A stretch of 64,000 nucleotides of DNA from Vibrio ziniensis (GCF_011064285.1 NZ_CP049332.1:1364001-1428000); one strand, 5' to 3'; counted from the first letter of the stretch, positions 39,969 to 49,550 are shown. Notes: generated from the letters alone by a model not told the origin. Made by a program: numbers and translations.

Positions 39969-39992
39969 GCAGATAGGCCCCCCCCTATCTGC
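39969..39992. other. Hairpin with an all-C loop
   Basis: GCAGATAGG (39969-39977) pairs with CCTATCTGC (39984-39992). The loop (39978-39983) is six C. No T-run follows on either strand. It lies between the convergent amidohydrolase and acetyltransferase genes and could be a transcript-end or repeat element. Confidence 0.4.
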
Positions 39993-39997
39993 GCTAG

Positions 39998-40444
39998 CTA
40001 CTGCAGTGTTTTGCTCATACAAATTGACCTGTCTACTCCAACGTATTTGCCATACGGTTCTGACTCAACATACGAATTTCGTTGATAAAACTCCACCGCT
40101 TTTACGTTGACACGCCGCGTGGAAAGCACAGCTTTGCGATAACCTTTAACGGTAGCATAAGCCTCCAACGTGCTTAGCAGATAACTCCCGGCGCCAGAGC
40201 GTTTTGAATACATCCGTTTGATCTCGCAAACGCCCTCAATCTGTCTACGAAAAACTCCACAGGCAACAGGTATCTGTTCAGCATAAACAACGACGCAACC
40301 GTCTGATTGAATGTCGAACTCTTCGGCTGAAAAAGAGCTTTCACCTGAGTCATTAGTGACACTAACAAGAGAAGCATTTAGCTCAGTAACTAACGCCACA
40401 AAATCTGCATGAGTAGGATCTACTCTTTTATGCTCAAAACTCAT
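39998..40444 (-). CDS. GNAT-family N-acetyltransferase
   Basis: A 148-residue acetyltransferase. The acetyl-CoA motif V-x-x-x-R/G is KRMYSKRSGAGSYLLSTLEAYA (near 75-96, given in parts) with KAVLSTRR and KAVEFYQRNSYVE typical of the second half of the fold. Substrate is unknown. The ATG at 40444 is preferred because AAGGATA is upstream and the upstream extension (to 40495) has no family likeness. It is alone and convergent with the amidohydrolase gene. Confidence 0.7.
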   Translation of the reverse strand: MSFEHKRVDPTHADFVALVTELNASLVSVTNDSGESSFSAEEFDIQSDGCVVVYAEQIPVACGVFRRQIEGVCEIKRMYSKRSGAGSYLLSTLEAYATVKGYRKAVLSTRRVNVKAVEFYQRNSYVESEPYGKYVGVDRSICMSKTLQ

Positions 40445-40533
40445 CTCTTTTCGTATCCTTTGTAATCCATACCGCGAGCAAATACAGAATGACATCTAAG
40501 AGAACACCTAGCAACGAGCGGCTTTTCCGCTTG

Positions 40534-40564
40534 CAAAAAAAAGCCCACAGTTTTAGCTGCGGGC
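40534..40564 (-). terminator. Terminator of the peptide-type ABC operon
   Basis: GCCCACAG (40543-40550) pairs with CTGCGGGC (40557-40564), with one G-U pair, and the minus strand continues with eight T. It lies 44 bases beyond the last transporter gene. Confidence 0.85.
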
Positions 40565-40607
40565 AAAGTTCACTTTCACTTATCAACTACTTTTATTAAA
40601 TCCTTGG

Positions 40608-41393
40608 TTAGTCAGTAACCAACGCAGCAGCGCTCGCCATATCGCGAGAATACTGATGGCTCGCTTCCACCAGCATTTTTGTGTAAGGGTGGTTTTCTGG
40701 TGTCATGACCAAGTCACCACTTTGCAGCGTTTCAAGTATTTCACCGTTTTGCATCACGGCAATTTTACTGCAAAGGTGCGCAACCACAGCCAAATCATGG
40801 CTTACTAACAAATAGGTCAGATTTTCGGACACTCGAAGCTGGGCAAGAAGGTTCAAAATCTCTGCCTGAACAGACACATCAAGCGCAGATGTTGGTTCAT
40901 CCAGCAGCAGAATCTTAGGCTCTAGAATCAATGCCCTCGCAATCGCAACACGTTGACGTTGCCCACCGGACAACTGGTGCGGATAGCGATAACGAAAGTC
41001 TGCATTCAGGCCCACTTTAAGTAAAATCTCATTGATACGCTCATCCTTACGATCCATACCATGAATGGTAAGTGGCTCTTTCAAGGTAGATTCCACCGTG
41101 TGTAACGGGTGCAAAGAACCATACGGATCTTGGAACACCATCTGAATGTTTCGGCAACGTGCTTTTTGCAGCTTCTTCTCTAGCGTAAAACCGTCGATTT
41201 CCAGATGCCCAGTCCAGTGATTAAATATCCCTGCCAAGCATTTCAATATCGTGGTTTTACCCGAGCCCGATTCGCCCACGAGCCCAAACGATTCATTTTC
41301 TTCTACTGCTAAATTGATGTTTTTTAGAACCTGAGTTGCTGCTTCTCTTTCACCAAAGCTGAGGTTCAAATCATGCACTTCTATCATCGACAT
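40608..41393 (-). CDS. Peptide-type ABC transporter ATP-binding protein (DppF/OppF family)
   Basis: A 261-residue ABC ATPase. Walker A is GESGSGKTT (about 39-47), the Q-loop region is VFQDPYGSLHPLHTVESTL (near 85-103), the signature is LSGGQRQRVA, and Walker B is ILLLDEPTSALDVS (near 160). It is the second ATPase of an oligopeptide-type importer and lies eleven bases after the DppD-like gene. The carried substrate is probably not a plain peptide, given the enolase-superfamily genes in the same operon. Confidence 0.9.
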   Translation of the reverse strand: MSMIEVHDLNLSFGEREAATQVLKNINLAVEENESFGLVGESGSGKTTILKCLAGIFNHWTGHLEIDGFTLEKKLQKARCRNIQMVFQDPYGSLHPLHTVESTLKEPLTIHGMDRKDERINEILLKVGLNADFRYRYPHQLSGGQRQRVAIARALILEPKILLLDEPTSALDVSVQAEILNLLAQLRVSENLTYLLVSHDLAVVAHLCSKIAVMQNGEILETLQSGDLVMTPENHPYTKMLVEASHQYSRDMASAAALVTD

Positions 41394-41404
41394 AACTTAA
41401 CTCC

Positions 41405-42244
41405 TTATGCTTCTAGCCATGCTGGTGAACGTTGCAGAACAGGCAACACATCACGGCGGTTATCTAAACTCGGCAATGATGCCAGCAACCCTTGTGTGTA
41501 AGGATGTTTAGCATTATCGAGATCTTTCGCAGCAATGCTTTCTACCACTCGTCCCGCATACATCACTAATACTCGGTCGCAGAAGCTGCGCACTAAGTTT
41601 AAGTCATGACTAATAAAGATAAGTCCCAAGCCACGCTCCTGAACCAAATCATCTAATACCGCAAGAACTTGTAATCGCACTGATACATCAAGCGCGGAGG
41701 TGGGTTCGTCAGCAATAATGATTTCCGGCTCTGGAATCATCATCATAGCGATCATGATGCGCTGTCCCATACCACCTGAAATCTCGTGTGGGTAAAGATC
41801 ATAAACGCGTTTCGGGTCGCGGATTTTTACCGCATTTAGCATAGCTAAAGTACGCTCCTTCGCTTCAGCTTTGGATACTTTGGTGTGCACCAAAAACGCT
41901 TCGGAAATCTGCTTACCCACTGTCACCACTGGGTTTAACGAGTATTTAGGGTCTTGCAAAATCATCGAGATGCGATTGCCACGAACCTTCTGCATTTGGG
42001 CTTCTGTTGCCGTCAACAAGTCCAAATCTTTAAAACGCATGGTATCGGCTGTAACAGATGCACTGCGTGGATGAAGCTTTAGCAGTGAGCGACCCACCGT
42101 AGATTTACCAGAACCCGATTCGCCCACAATACCCAGTTTTTCTTTCCCTAATGTAAAGCTCACGTTGCGAACTGCATCAGTCAGTTTGCCGTCGTTTTTG
42201 AACTGGATACGCAAGTTTTCAACTTCAATTAATGGATTATTCAT
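41405..42244 (-). CDS. Peptide-type ABC transporter ATP-binding protein (DppD/OppD family)
   Basis: A 279-residue ABC ATPase with Walker A GESGSGKST (about 40-48), Q-loop ILQDPKYSLNP, signature SGGMGQRIMIAMMM and Walker B IIADEPTSALDVS. The C-terminal tail has HPYTQGLLASLP, typical of the family. Its start overlaps the permease stop by one base. The signature has Met-Gly in place of the usual Gln, a small deviation within the family range. Confidence 0.9.
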   Translation of the reverse strand: MNNPLIEVENLRIQFKNDGKLTDAVRNVSFTLGKEKLGIVGESGSGKSTVGRSLLKLHPRSASVTADTMRFKDLDLLTATEAQMQKVRGNRISMILQDPKYSLNPVVTVGKQISEAFLVHTKVSKAEAKERTLAMLNAVKIRDPKRVYDLYPHEISGGMGQRIMIAMMMIPEPEIIIADEPTSALDVSVRLQVLAVLDDLVQERGLGLIFISHDLNLVRSFCDRVLVMYAGRVVESIAAKDLDNAKHPYTQGLLASLPSLDNRRDVLPVLQRSPAWLEA

Positions 42245-43185
42245 TATTCACCTCGAGGATCCAGTGCGTCGCGCAGACCATCACCTAATAAGTTAAACGC
42301 TAGCGAAACCATCATGATTGCCATACCTGGGAAGGCAACCATCCACCAGCATTCAAGCATGTAACGGCGTCCAGAAGAGATCATTGCACCCCACTCTGGA
42401 ATTGGTGGTTGAGCACCAAGCCCCAAGAAGCCTAAACCCGCAGCCGTTAAGATGATGCCCGCCATGTTGAATGTCAGACGGATAATCACTGAAGACAAAC
42501 ACATAGGAACAATGTGGCGAATGATGATTCTTGGCGTTGATGCGCCCGTCAGTCTCACTGCCATGATGTAATCAGCGTTACGCAATGTCATTGTTTCTGC
42601 GCGAGCTAGACGAGCAATCGGCGGCCAAGCTGTTAAGGCAATAGCGATAATCGCATGGTCTAGACCCGGACCTAAAGCCGCCACGAAAGCGAGCGCCAAT
42701 ACAAGGCTTGGGAATGAAATAAAGATATCGGTTATGCGCATGAAAATGGTGTCAACAATACCACCGAAGTAACCAGAAATTACCCCGACCGCCAGCCCAA
42801 CAGGACCGATGATGACAGTTACTAAGAACACCACGTATAAGGTAACGCGTGAACCCCAAATGATTCGGCTGTAGATGTCACGACCATATTCATCAGTACC
42901 AAACCAGTGCGCACCACTAGGTGCTTTCATCGCGTTGGTTAAGTCCTGAACCGTTGGGTCGTAGTGACTGAGCCAAGGGGCAAAAATCGCAATCAGCATC
43001 AAACAACACACCACGACAATACCACCCATGGTAAGCGGGTTTGCCAGTATTCTTCTCGCTGTGCGCTTCGCATTTTCTAGCGACGCGTGATAACGAGAAT
43101 TCGGTGCAGCGGCTGCTTTCGCTGTTGAAGTCTTTTCTGTTGTCGAAGCCATTTTATTTGTAGAAACCACAGTTGTCTCACTCAT
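42244..43185 (-). CDS. Peptide-type ABC transporter permease (DppC family)
   Basis: A 313-residue inner-membrane protein with six predicted helices. An unusually long Ser/Thr/Ala-rich cytoplasmic tail (residues 1-45) precedes the first helix (VVCCLMLIAIFAPWL, near 60). The EAA loop is seen at AGLGFLGLGAQPP (near 247). It has one-base overlaps at both ends, which fits tight coupling with DppB- and DppD-like genes. Confidence 0.9.
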   Translation of the reverse strand: MSETTVVSTNKMASTTEKTSTAKAAAAPNSRYHASLENAKRTARRILANPLTMGGIVVVCCLMLIAIFAPWLSHYDPTVQDLTNAMKAPSGAHWFGTDEYGRDIYSRIIWGSRVTLYVVFLVTVIIGPVGLAVGVISGYFGGIVDTIFMRITDIFISFPSLVLALAFVAALGPGLDHAIIAIALTAWPPIARLARAETMTLRNADYIMAVRLTGASTPRIIIRHIVPMCLSSVIIRLTFNMAGIILTAAGLGFLGLGAQPPIPEWGAMISSGRRYMLECWWMVAFPGMAIMMVSLAFNLLGDGLRDALDPRGE

Positions 43186-44219
43186 TATCGGGTCCTCGGG
43201 TCAAACACTTTATAAAGAGCATCTGCAATCAAGTTCAGCGTGATGAAAATCATGCCGACAATCAGAACACAGCCCATTACAGCATTCATGTCACCACGTA
43301 GTAGGCTGTGTGTGAGGTATTGACCAAATCCCGGCCACGCAAATACTGTTTCAATCAGTACCGCACCTTCCAACATGGTGCCGTATGCCAAAGCGACGAT
43401 AGTCAGTAACTGAACACGAATGTTCATGAACGCGTGTCCCCAAAGAACAGCACGAGCAGAAAGACCTTTAACACGAGCAGTAATGATGTATTCCTGAGAA
43501 AGTTGCGCCAGCATAAAGCTACGCGTCATACGGCTGATATAAGCCATGGAGTGCATGCCCAGAATACAAGCAGGTAAGATTAGGTGCGATAACGCACTGC
43601 GAAACACTTCCCACTCACCAGCCATTGCTGAGTCGACCAGTAGCAAACCTGTTTTTGGTTCAACTAAACCATCAAAGTAAAGGTCAACACGACCTGCGCC
43701 ACCAACCCAACCGAGCCATGCGTAGAAAATCAACAAGCCCATCATACCGAACCAGAAAATAGGCACGGAATAACCGGTCAAACTCATTACACGCACAATG
43801 TAATCACCTAAGCGACCACGTTGTGATGCTGCATAAACACCAAGCGGAATACCACAACCAGTACCAATGATGATGGCGAATGTGCCGAGTTCGACAGTTG
43901 CAGGTAATACGCGAGCAATCTCTTCGCTTACCGGCTGACCTGTCATTGCAGCACGACCAAGGTCACCATGCAGTAGGTCGTTAACGTAAATTAAATATTG
44001 TTTCCAAAGTGGCAAGTCCAAACCTAACTGTTTGTATACCTGCATGTAAGTTTCATGGTCTGCATCAGGGCCAACAATTGACAACACAGGGTCAACCGGC
44101 ATAACACGACCAATTAAAAAGGTAAGTGTGAGTAATCCGAGCAAAGTAATAGCAATAGTTACGAGCTTTCTGCCGATTGCTGCAAGATTATCCATCCGCA
44201 AGGGTATAGCATTTACCAT
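43185..44219 (-). CDS. Peptide-type ABC transporter permease (DppB family)
   Basis: A 344-residue membrane protein with six predicted helices. Family landmarks are the LGLDLPLWKQYLIYVNDLLHGDLG segment (near 70-90, read in parts) and the EAA loop EYIITARVKGLSARAVLWGHA (near 245-265, in parts). It forms the pore with the DppC-like protein. It starts 60 bases after the binding-protein gene. Confidence 0.9.
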   Translation of the reverse strand: MVNAIPLRMDNLAAIGRKLVTIAITLLGLLTLTFLIGRVMPVDPVLSIVGPDADHETYMQVYKQLGLDLPLWKQYLIYVNDLLHGDLGRAAMTGQPVSEEIARVLPATVELGTFAIIIGTGCGIPLGVYAASQRGRLGDYIVRVMSLTGYSVPIFWFGMMGLLIFYAWLGWVGGAGRVDLYFDGLVEPKTGLLLVDSAMAGEWEVFRSALSHLILPACILGMHSMAYISRMTRSFMLAQLSQEYIITARVKGLSARAVLWGHAFMNIRVQLLTIVALAYGTMLEGAVLIETVFAWPGFGQYLTHSLLRGDMNAVMGCVLIVGMIFITLNLIADALYKVFDPRTR

Positions 44220-44279
44220 AATTAAATCCTTTACGCTTTACACTGGCTGCACTGATTGGCAGCCAGTGTTTCATCATGA

Positions 44280-45893
44280 TTAACGTGCTTTGTACACATC
44301 TCGAAGATGAGTCGTATAAGAAGGATGAGGAACATAATCACGAAGATCAGAACGTACCACCACTGACTCTACAACTTGTGAAATAGGCTGAATCGGTGCT
44401 ACCAAATCTGCATAGAGATTCTGTGCTTTTTGGTAAAGCTCAATTTGCTTCTGTTCATCCATTTCGCCTGCGGCTTGTTCGATAAGATTGTTCATCTCTT
44501 CGCTATGGAAAGAAGTTCTCCAACCTTGGAAGTTGGTGAGTTTTGCTTCGTCACGGTTATCTGGGTTGTACGCCAGTGAACGCAAGTTCGCATGCGGATG
44601 AGGCTCAGCACCGCCGCCGCCACGGCCAACAATCATCTCGAATTGACGTTCACGCATTGCGCCATAAACTTGGTTACCGGTACCAGTTAACAGTTCAGCT
44701 TCGATACCCGCTTCAGCAAGCGTTGCTTGTACCGCCGTTGCGATTTGTAGGAATGGTGGTTCAGCAAGAACGCGAATGGTAGTTTTGAAACCATCTTTAT
44801 AACCGGCTTCATTCAACAAATTCTTCGCCATATCTACGTCAAGTTTGTAGCCAGGCTCTGCAAGCGTTGCAGGTAAACCCAATTGAATTGGACGCTGATG
44901 GTAAACACCATAGCTAGGCATGATGGTGTCGTTAATACCTTTATAATCAATCAAATGACGAACAGCATCACGTATATTTTTGTCTTTAAAGTGCTGATCT
45001 TTCATGCTCATTGCTAGGTAATAAACGTTACCCTTTTGCACTTCTTCGACTTTCACTTCGTTTTCGCTTTTAAGAGCGTTAACGTCAGCTACCGATAAAC
45101 CTTTCGCAATATCGATATCGCCTTGTTTCACCATTAAGCGCAAACTTTGAGATTCGGTCATATGGCGGAACATCACACGGCGCATCTTAGGTTCACCGCG
45201 CCAATAGCTGCTGTTACGGTTCATGATGATCACATCATTTACACGCCACTGAGCGATATCATATGGGCCTGAACCTGCACTGTGGGAGTTAAGCCAGTCA
45301 CGAGCATAGTCATCATTTACGATGTGTTTCTTCGCAAGCTCACTGTCGATAATAAGTGCGCCAGCTGAACTCGCTAACGTATACATCACCAATTTTGGAT
45401 CAAGACGTTCAGGGGTATTCAGCTCAATGGTGTAGTCATCAACCACGTTAACCAATGAATCAATGTTGTCCGCTTTAAAACCGTAGGTTTTCCAGTAAGA
45501 AGCCTGAGCCAAATTTAACTTAACCGTACGCGCCCATGACCAAGCCACATCTTTAGCTGTGAAATCGTTGCCAGACTGGAACTTCACACCTTTACGTAGC
45601 TTGAAGGTGATTTTTTTACCGTCATCACTGTAAGTCCAGCTCTCTGCTAACGCAGGCAGCAGTTTGGATTTTTCAACAGGATCTAACTCAACCAATGCTT
45701 CGTAGGTGTTAGAAACAACGTCCATTGCATCGTTACCCGTCAGCGCAGCAGGATCGAAGGTCAGCATGTTGTTCATACTCATACCTATGATGAGCTGGTC
45801 TTTCGGCGTAGCAGCCTCAGCAGTACTCATCAAAGGTGAAGCAGCAAACAGAGCACCTGCAATCAATACTGCGAGAGTTTTTTTGTTTCGCAT
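44280..45893 (-). CDS. Extracellular solute-binding protein, family 5
   Basis: A 537-residue periplasmic protein of the peptide-binding family. The signal peptide ends at STAEAA (near 28). The family landmarks AESWTYSDDGKKITFKLRKGVKFQSG (near 85-110, in parts), HSAGSGPYDI (near 208) and RDAVRHLIDYKGIND (near 307-321) are present. Family 5 proteins bind peptides, but some bind sugars, opines or sugar acids. Linked enolase-family genes suggest the ligand is an acid that such an enzyme can alter. The ligand is not known. Confidence 0.9.
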   Translation of the reverse strand: MRNKKTLAVLIAGALFAASPLMSTAEAATPKDQLIIGMSMNNMLTFDPAALTGNDAMDVVSNTYEALVELDPVEKSKLLPALAESWTYSDDGKKITFKLRKGVKFQSGNDFTAKDVAWSWARTVKLNLAQASYWKTYGFKADNIDSLVNVVDDYTIELNTPERLDPKLVMYTLASSAGALIIDSELAKKHIVNDDYARDWLNSHSAGSGPYDIAQWRVNDVIIMNRNSSYWRGEPKMRRVMFRHMTESQSLRLMVKQGDIDIAKGLSVADVNALKSENEVKVEEVQKGNVYYLAMSMKDQHFKDKNIRDAVRHLIDYKGINDTIMPSYGVYHQRPIQLGLPATLAEPGYKLDVDMAKNLLNEAGYKDGFKTTIRVLAEPPFLQIATAVQATLAEAGIEAELLTGTGNQVYGAMRERQFEMIVGRGGGGAEPHPHANLRSLAYNPDNRDEAKLTNFQGWRTSFHSEEMNNLIEQAAGEMDEQKQIELYQKAQNLYADLVAPIQPISQVVESVVVRSDLRDYVPHPSYTTHLRDVYKAR

Positions 45894-45943
45894 TCTTGTT
45901 TCTCCACGTTATGGATTAGTTTTTTAATTTTGAACGTTTGGTT

Positions 45944-47104
45944 TTATTGGAATTCGTTCGTTGTATTTTCTTCGATGTAAGCAAAGTTAATGTCTTCACC
46001 TAAACCGGGTTCTTGGGATAGATGTACAAATCCCTCCTCATCCATAGGATCAGGCAGGCTGTTTAAATAATCAGGAACTTCGTCGTAGTTTAAGAACGGG
46101 TGCAACAAGCCTCGTTCATACCACTGACAGTTTTTAATCGCTGCACAAACGGCAAGGTTCGCTGCGCCGTTACCATGCACTTCGCAGTTCATGCCAAATG
46201 CTTCCGCCAAATGGGCAGTTTTTAAGGTCGGACTGATTCCACCGACACCCGGAACACCTGCGCGTAAAATGTCGCAGCTTTGTGAAAGTACCCATTCTGC
46301 ACGGGTATGATGCTTGCCTGATGCAGACTCAGGGCCAAGAACTGGGATATCCAGCTTACTCTTCAACCATGCATAAGAAGCCGTACTTTGCTCGTTCATT
46401 GGCTCTTCAAACCATGCAAAATCAAGACGCTGCAACGCTTTACCTATGGTGTATGCCTCTGTGCGGCTATACCAATGAAATCCATCAAGCATCAGTGCGA
46501 TGTGTGGTCCAACGGCTTCACGGACCGCCTCACAAGCTTTAATGTCCATGATCACACTTGGTGCAAATGAAACTGGAGGCATCCAAGTATGTAACTTAAT
46601 GCCTTTGTACCCTTTATTAACGAGTTGCTCTGCAAAACGAGCGTAATCTTCCGGTGTTGCTAACCCACCTTCAAGTTCATCTCCACACATAGTGCTGCCA
46701 TATGCAGGCACTTTGTCACGGTAGCCTCCAATCAAACGGTAAACTGGAGTATTCAATGCTCGTCCAGCTAGATCCCATAACGCTTGATCAACCACGGCCA
46801 GAGCTCTGTCTGTTAGCTGCCCTGCACTGCCACGTTGCCAGTGCTCTAGCTCTTGCCAAATCAATTCGCGGTCAAAAGCGTGTTTACCTATTAATACTTT
46901 TTTGAAAAATGCATGTACAACATGTGCGCGGATCACTTCAACAGGTCCAAAAGCATGCCCCTTATGGCCATCTTCCGTTTCAATCGTCAGCATCGCTAAA
47001 CTTGCTTGCGAGCCTGCAGGATTGGGATGAGAGTGACCAGCAGTATCAGCAGAGCGTTTTGCTAAATACTGAAAAACATTTACTTTCACCATACTAATGA
47101 TCAT
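45944..47104 (-). CDS. Enolase-superfamily protein of the mandelate racemase/muconate lactonizing type (enzyme A)
   Basis: A 386-residue enolase-superfamily enzyme. The general-base region reads IKLHTW (Lys about 170, His about 172), so the classical Lys-x-Lys is Lys-x-His. Metal ligands are Asp about 207 (MLDGFHWY), Glu about 233 (FEEP) and Glu about 259 (GPES). His about 310 (EVHGNG) is the partner of the other face. These enzymes abstract a proton alpha to a carboxylate, as dehydratases, racemases or cycloisomerases. The ATG at 47104 is chosen because GGAG lies five bases upstream; a later ATG at 47092 is possible. It leads the ABC operon. The substrate is unknown. Confidence 0.82.
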   Translation of the reverse strand: MIISMVKVNVFQYLAKRSADTAGHSHPNPAGSQASLAMLTIETEDGHKGHAFGPVEVIRAHVVHAFFKKVLIGKHAFDRELIWQELEHWQRGSAGQLTDRALAVVDQALWDLAGRALNTPVYRLIGGYRDKVPAYGSTMCGDELEGGLATPEDYARFAEQLVNKGYKGIKLHTWMPPVSFAPSVIMDIKACEAVREAVGPHIALMLDGFHWYSRTEAYTIGKALQRLDFAWFEEPMNEQSTASYAWLKSKLDIPVLGPESASGKHHTRAEWVLSQSCDILRAGVPGVGGISPTLKTAHLAEAFGMNCEVHGNGAANLAVCAAIKNCQWYERGLLHPFLNYDEVPDYLNSLPDPMDEEGFVHLSQEPGLGEDINFAYIEENTTNEFQ

Positions 47105-47116
47105 ACACACTCCAAC

Positions 47117-47127
47117 TTGTAATACAT
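47117..47127. promoter_or_regulatory. FadR/GntR-type operator upstream of enzyme A
   Basis: TTGTAATACAT fits the FadR-subfamily pattern TNGTNNNACNA except at the last base. It lies 12 bases upstream of the gene start, where bound regulator would block transcription or translation start. Confidence 0.6.
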
Positions 47128-47289
47128 ATTCCATCTAATCCATGGATACAATTTAGCAAATGAAAAACCAAATAAATGACGACTGAATCTAAAAATAACT
47201 AGGCTTACAGTTTATTTACTACTCAAAATAAATACTCATGATATGTATCACAATTTTATTGGAGTATTAAATTGACATAAAATACCAAC

Positions 47290-47300
47290 TTGTATTACAA
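47290..47300. promoter_or_regulatory. FadR/GntR-type operator upstream of the regulator gene
   Basis: TTGTATTACAA matches TNGTNNNACNA at all fixed bases and sits 32 bases ahead of the regulator gene, which fits autoregulation. Same 11-mer recurs at 49713-49723. Confidence 0.7.
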
Positions 47301-47332
47301 CTTTAGCAAGCAAATATGAAGGAGAAATTCAA

Positions 47333-48025
47333 ATGGTAGTACAACGTAGCGGACGATTATCAACTCAAGTTGTACAGGAAATTATCAACGACATTGATAA
47401 TGGGAAATACCAAGCGGGCGACAAGCTTCCAACAGAGCATGAACTGATTGAATTGTTTGGGGTAAGCCGTACCGTTATTCGTGAAGCGATTGCGAATCTA
47501 CGCGCCAGCAACCTTATTGAAACCAAACAAGGTAAAGGTGCGTTTGTCCTAAGTAAGCCTTCTCAAGATCTCTTTCAGTTGAAACACTCAGGTGCATCGA
47601 CCGCAGATGAACTTGGCTACATTCTTGACCTTCGTATCGCTATTGAAGCTGAAACTGCTTTGATGGCCGCTAAAAACCGTACAGAAAAAGACATTGAAAG
47701 AATTAAAGATGCCATCAAAGAGATGGAAAACTTGATCAGTGAAGATAAAGAGCCGCTTCAGGCCGACCGAAACTTCCACTATGCAATTGCGATGGCATCC
47801 AGAAACCCACACTTTCTTGGGCTGCTCAAGTACATAGACAATACTTTAGCAACTCATAAGAAAAATACCTCTATTGCCCCGGTTGCGCGTAAAGTATTGG
47901 CATTTAAAGAACACGAACAAATCTGCCATGCGATTGAGAAAGGCGACCCAGATGCTGCGCGCGCCGCAATGAGACTGCATCTATCAGGCACACGTGAACG
48001 TTTAACGGCTAGGATCAACCACTAA
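47333..48025 (+). CDS. FadR-subfamily GntR transcriptional regulator
   Basis: A 230-residue regulator. The N-terminal winged helix-turn-helix is clear (KLPTEHELIELFGVSRTVIREAIANL, in parts near 29-54, then TKQGKGAFV). The C-terminal FCD all-helical ligand domain (about 85-220) has the metal-binding set Asp in LDLRIAIEAETAL, and His in FHYAIAMAS and HEQICHAI. It is divergent from enzyme A and convergent-facing to enzyme B; four near-identical sites mark its likely targets. GGAG precedes the ATG. The effector is unknown, likely a sugar acid or related carboxylate. Confidence 0.9.
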   Translation: MVVQRSGRLSTQVVQEIINDIDNGKYQAGDKLPTEHELIELFGVSRTVIREAIANLRASNLIETKQGKGAFVLSKPSQDLFQLKHSGASTADELGYILDLRIAIEAETALMAAKNRTEKDIERIKDAIKEMENLISEDKEPLQADRNFHYAIAMASRNPHFLGLLKYIDNTLATHKKNTSIAPVARKVLAFKEHEQICHAIEKGDPDAARAAMRLHLSGTRERLTARINH

Positions 48026-48131
48026 GTATCATTTAACGCTCATTTTGCGCGAGTTTCCTCATCGATACTCGCGCTCTCAAAGAAGCGGTTGCCAAAGCAA
48101 GCACGCTAATCTTCTAAATACCTAAAACAAC

Positions 48132-48163
48132 AAAAGCTTATCTTTCTCAAGACAAGCTTTTTT
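48132..48163. terminator. Bidirectional terminator between the regulator and enzyme B
   Basis: AAAAGCTT (48132-48139) pairs with AAGCTTTT (48154-48161) across a 14-base loop, followed by T on the plus strand and by A/T on the minus strand. Confidence 0.6.
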
Positions 48164-48205
48164 ATCGTGGAGAGGCTGCCAAAACAAATATGACTTCTTG
48201 GCTTG

Positions 48206-49342
48206 TTACTTATTAGCGTAGAAGTACTGCTTTGATTTCAGTAGCCCTTCTCTTTCCAATTTATCCAGATTGAGTCGCTGTGGGTTTCCTGGCATATCTG
48301 TCGGTAGATAGAAACGCCCATTTCGCTCTTGTGGAATATTCAAAGCGTATTCACAGACCGGTTTACTAATAGGTTCGTGGAATTCAATCAGTTCATCTTC
48401 GTTAAACAAGGTGCCAAATAGAGCACACAGATAAACTCGACCACCAGACATAAATCGCAGACCTTTCTCACGAGCAAGATCGCGAATCGCAATCAGATCA
48501 TCAATTCGAGTCATGCGACCAACCGAAGGCTGTAACACATCAACACCCTTCTCAGCGTAGATTTCAAACTCATAGCTGATACGCATAGATTCACCAAAGG
48601 CGATTGGAACCTTAAAGCCCCTCTCTTTTAGCTCACGAATACCATTCATGTCATTGGCGTGAATCGGCTCTTCAAGCCATGCAAGATTGAAAGATTCGGT
48701 AAGCTCAGCAAATTTCGCAGCCGTCGCCACATCCCATTTCTGGTTGGCATCCACTGCAAGCTCAATATCCGGCCCAACAGCCGTGCGAACTTTATCGATA
48801 CGGCGTAAATCTCGTTCCATATCATCGCTGCCGACTTTGAACTTTACAGTTTTATAGCCTTCGTCGACATAGCGTTGCATGTCGTCTACCAGTTCAGAAT
48901 CTTCCAATAGTATTGAGCCGCCACCTTTATAAGCGTTCGCCCAATCTTTGGTTGCTCCTAAGAAGCGATGTAATGGCATGTTTTTACGCTGCGCGAGAAG
49001 ATCCAACATTAGCGTATCCATTTTCCCAAGACACACCGCCTTTTCACTTTGGCAACCATGGTTCCTAACCTTCCAATACAAAAACTCACGCCATTCGTTA
49101 AAAGTGCGTGTTTCACCAGTTAGAATAAGGGGAAGAATGGTATTGATGAAGGTTTTATCAATCGCAAGATAATGAGCCACAAAGCCTTCTGTATCATATA
49201 GTTCGATACAGCCTCGCTCTGGAGCATATTTTCCTAGACCACCTGTGCCATCTTGGAATATTCGTGGTAAGGAGATCGGATCAAATTCGTAATATATCGC
49301 CTTACTGAAGCACAACTTTTCGTCGAAATTGTAGCGAAACAT
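48206..49342 (-). CDS. Enolase-superfamily protein of the mandelate racemase/muconate lactonizing type (enzyme B)
   Basis: A 378-residue enolase-superfamily enzyme with a full set of family residues: Lys-x-Lys (KFK, 167-169), metal ligands Asp198 (VDANQKW), Glu224 (LEEP) and Glu251 (FGES), and a C-terminal barrel closing segment SGGRVY (299-304). It differs strongly from enzyme A, so the pair is not a simple duplicate. Two operator-like sites lie upstream. GAGG precedes the ATG by six bases. It should act on an acid with an alpha proton; the substrate is unknown. Confidence 0.85.
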   Translation of the reverse strand: MFRYNFDEKLCFSKAIYYEFDPISLPRIFQDGTGGLGKYAPERGCIELYDTEGFVAHYLAIDKTFINTILPLILTGETRTFNEWREFLYWKVRNHGCQSEKAVCLGKMDTLMLDLLAQRKNMPLHRFLGATKDWANAYKGGGSILLEDSELVDDMQRYVDEGYKTVKFKVGSDDMERDLRRIDKVRTAVGPDIELAVDANQKWDVATAAKFAELTESFNLAWLEEPIHANDMNGIRELKERGFKVPIAFGESMRISYEFEIYAEKGVDVLQPSVGRMTRIDDLIAIRDLAREKGLRFMSGGRVYLCALFGTLFNEDELIEFHEPISKPVCEYALNIPQERNGRFYLPTDMPGNPQRLNLDKLEREGLLKSKQYFYANK

Positions 49343-49539
49343 GAGCTACCTCATCAGTTATTGTTATCACACTAAATATTGAATATTTCGTCGCTTTTAC
49401 AAGGCTGCGTCTTATTCGCTTACCATTTCAGCGTCGCTTGCTCTGTCCCATAGATATGAAAACCCGCTTTGTCTGATGAGATTTAACTGAAGTAAAGAAA
49501 AACCCTTTTCGCTCAGTCAAAGCCACTCAACAAAACAAC

Positions 49540-49550
49540 TTGTCATACAT
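49540..49550. promoter_or_regulatory. FadR/GntR-type operator upstream of enzyme B (first)
   Basis: TTGTCATACAT is preceded by AAC, as are the other three sites. Its core TTGTNNTACA is shared by the four copies. It is about 200 bases upstream of the enzyme B start. Confidence 0.5.
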
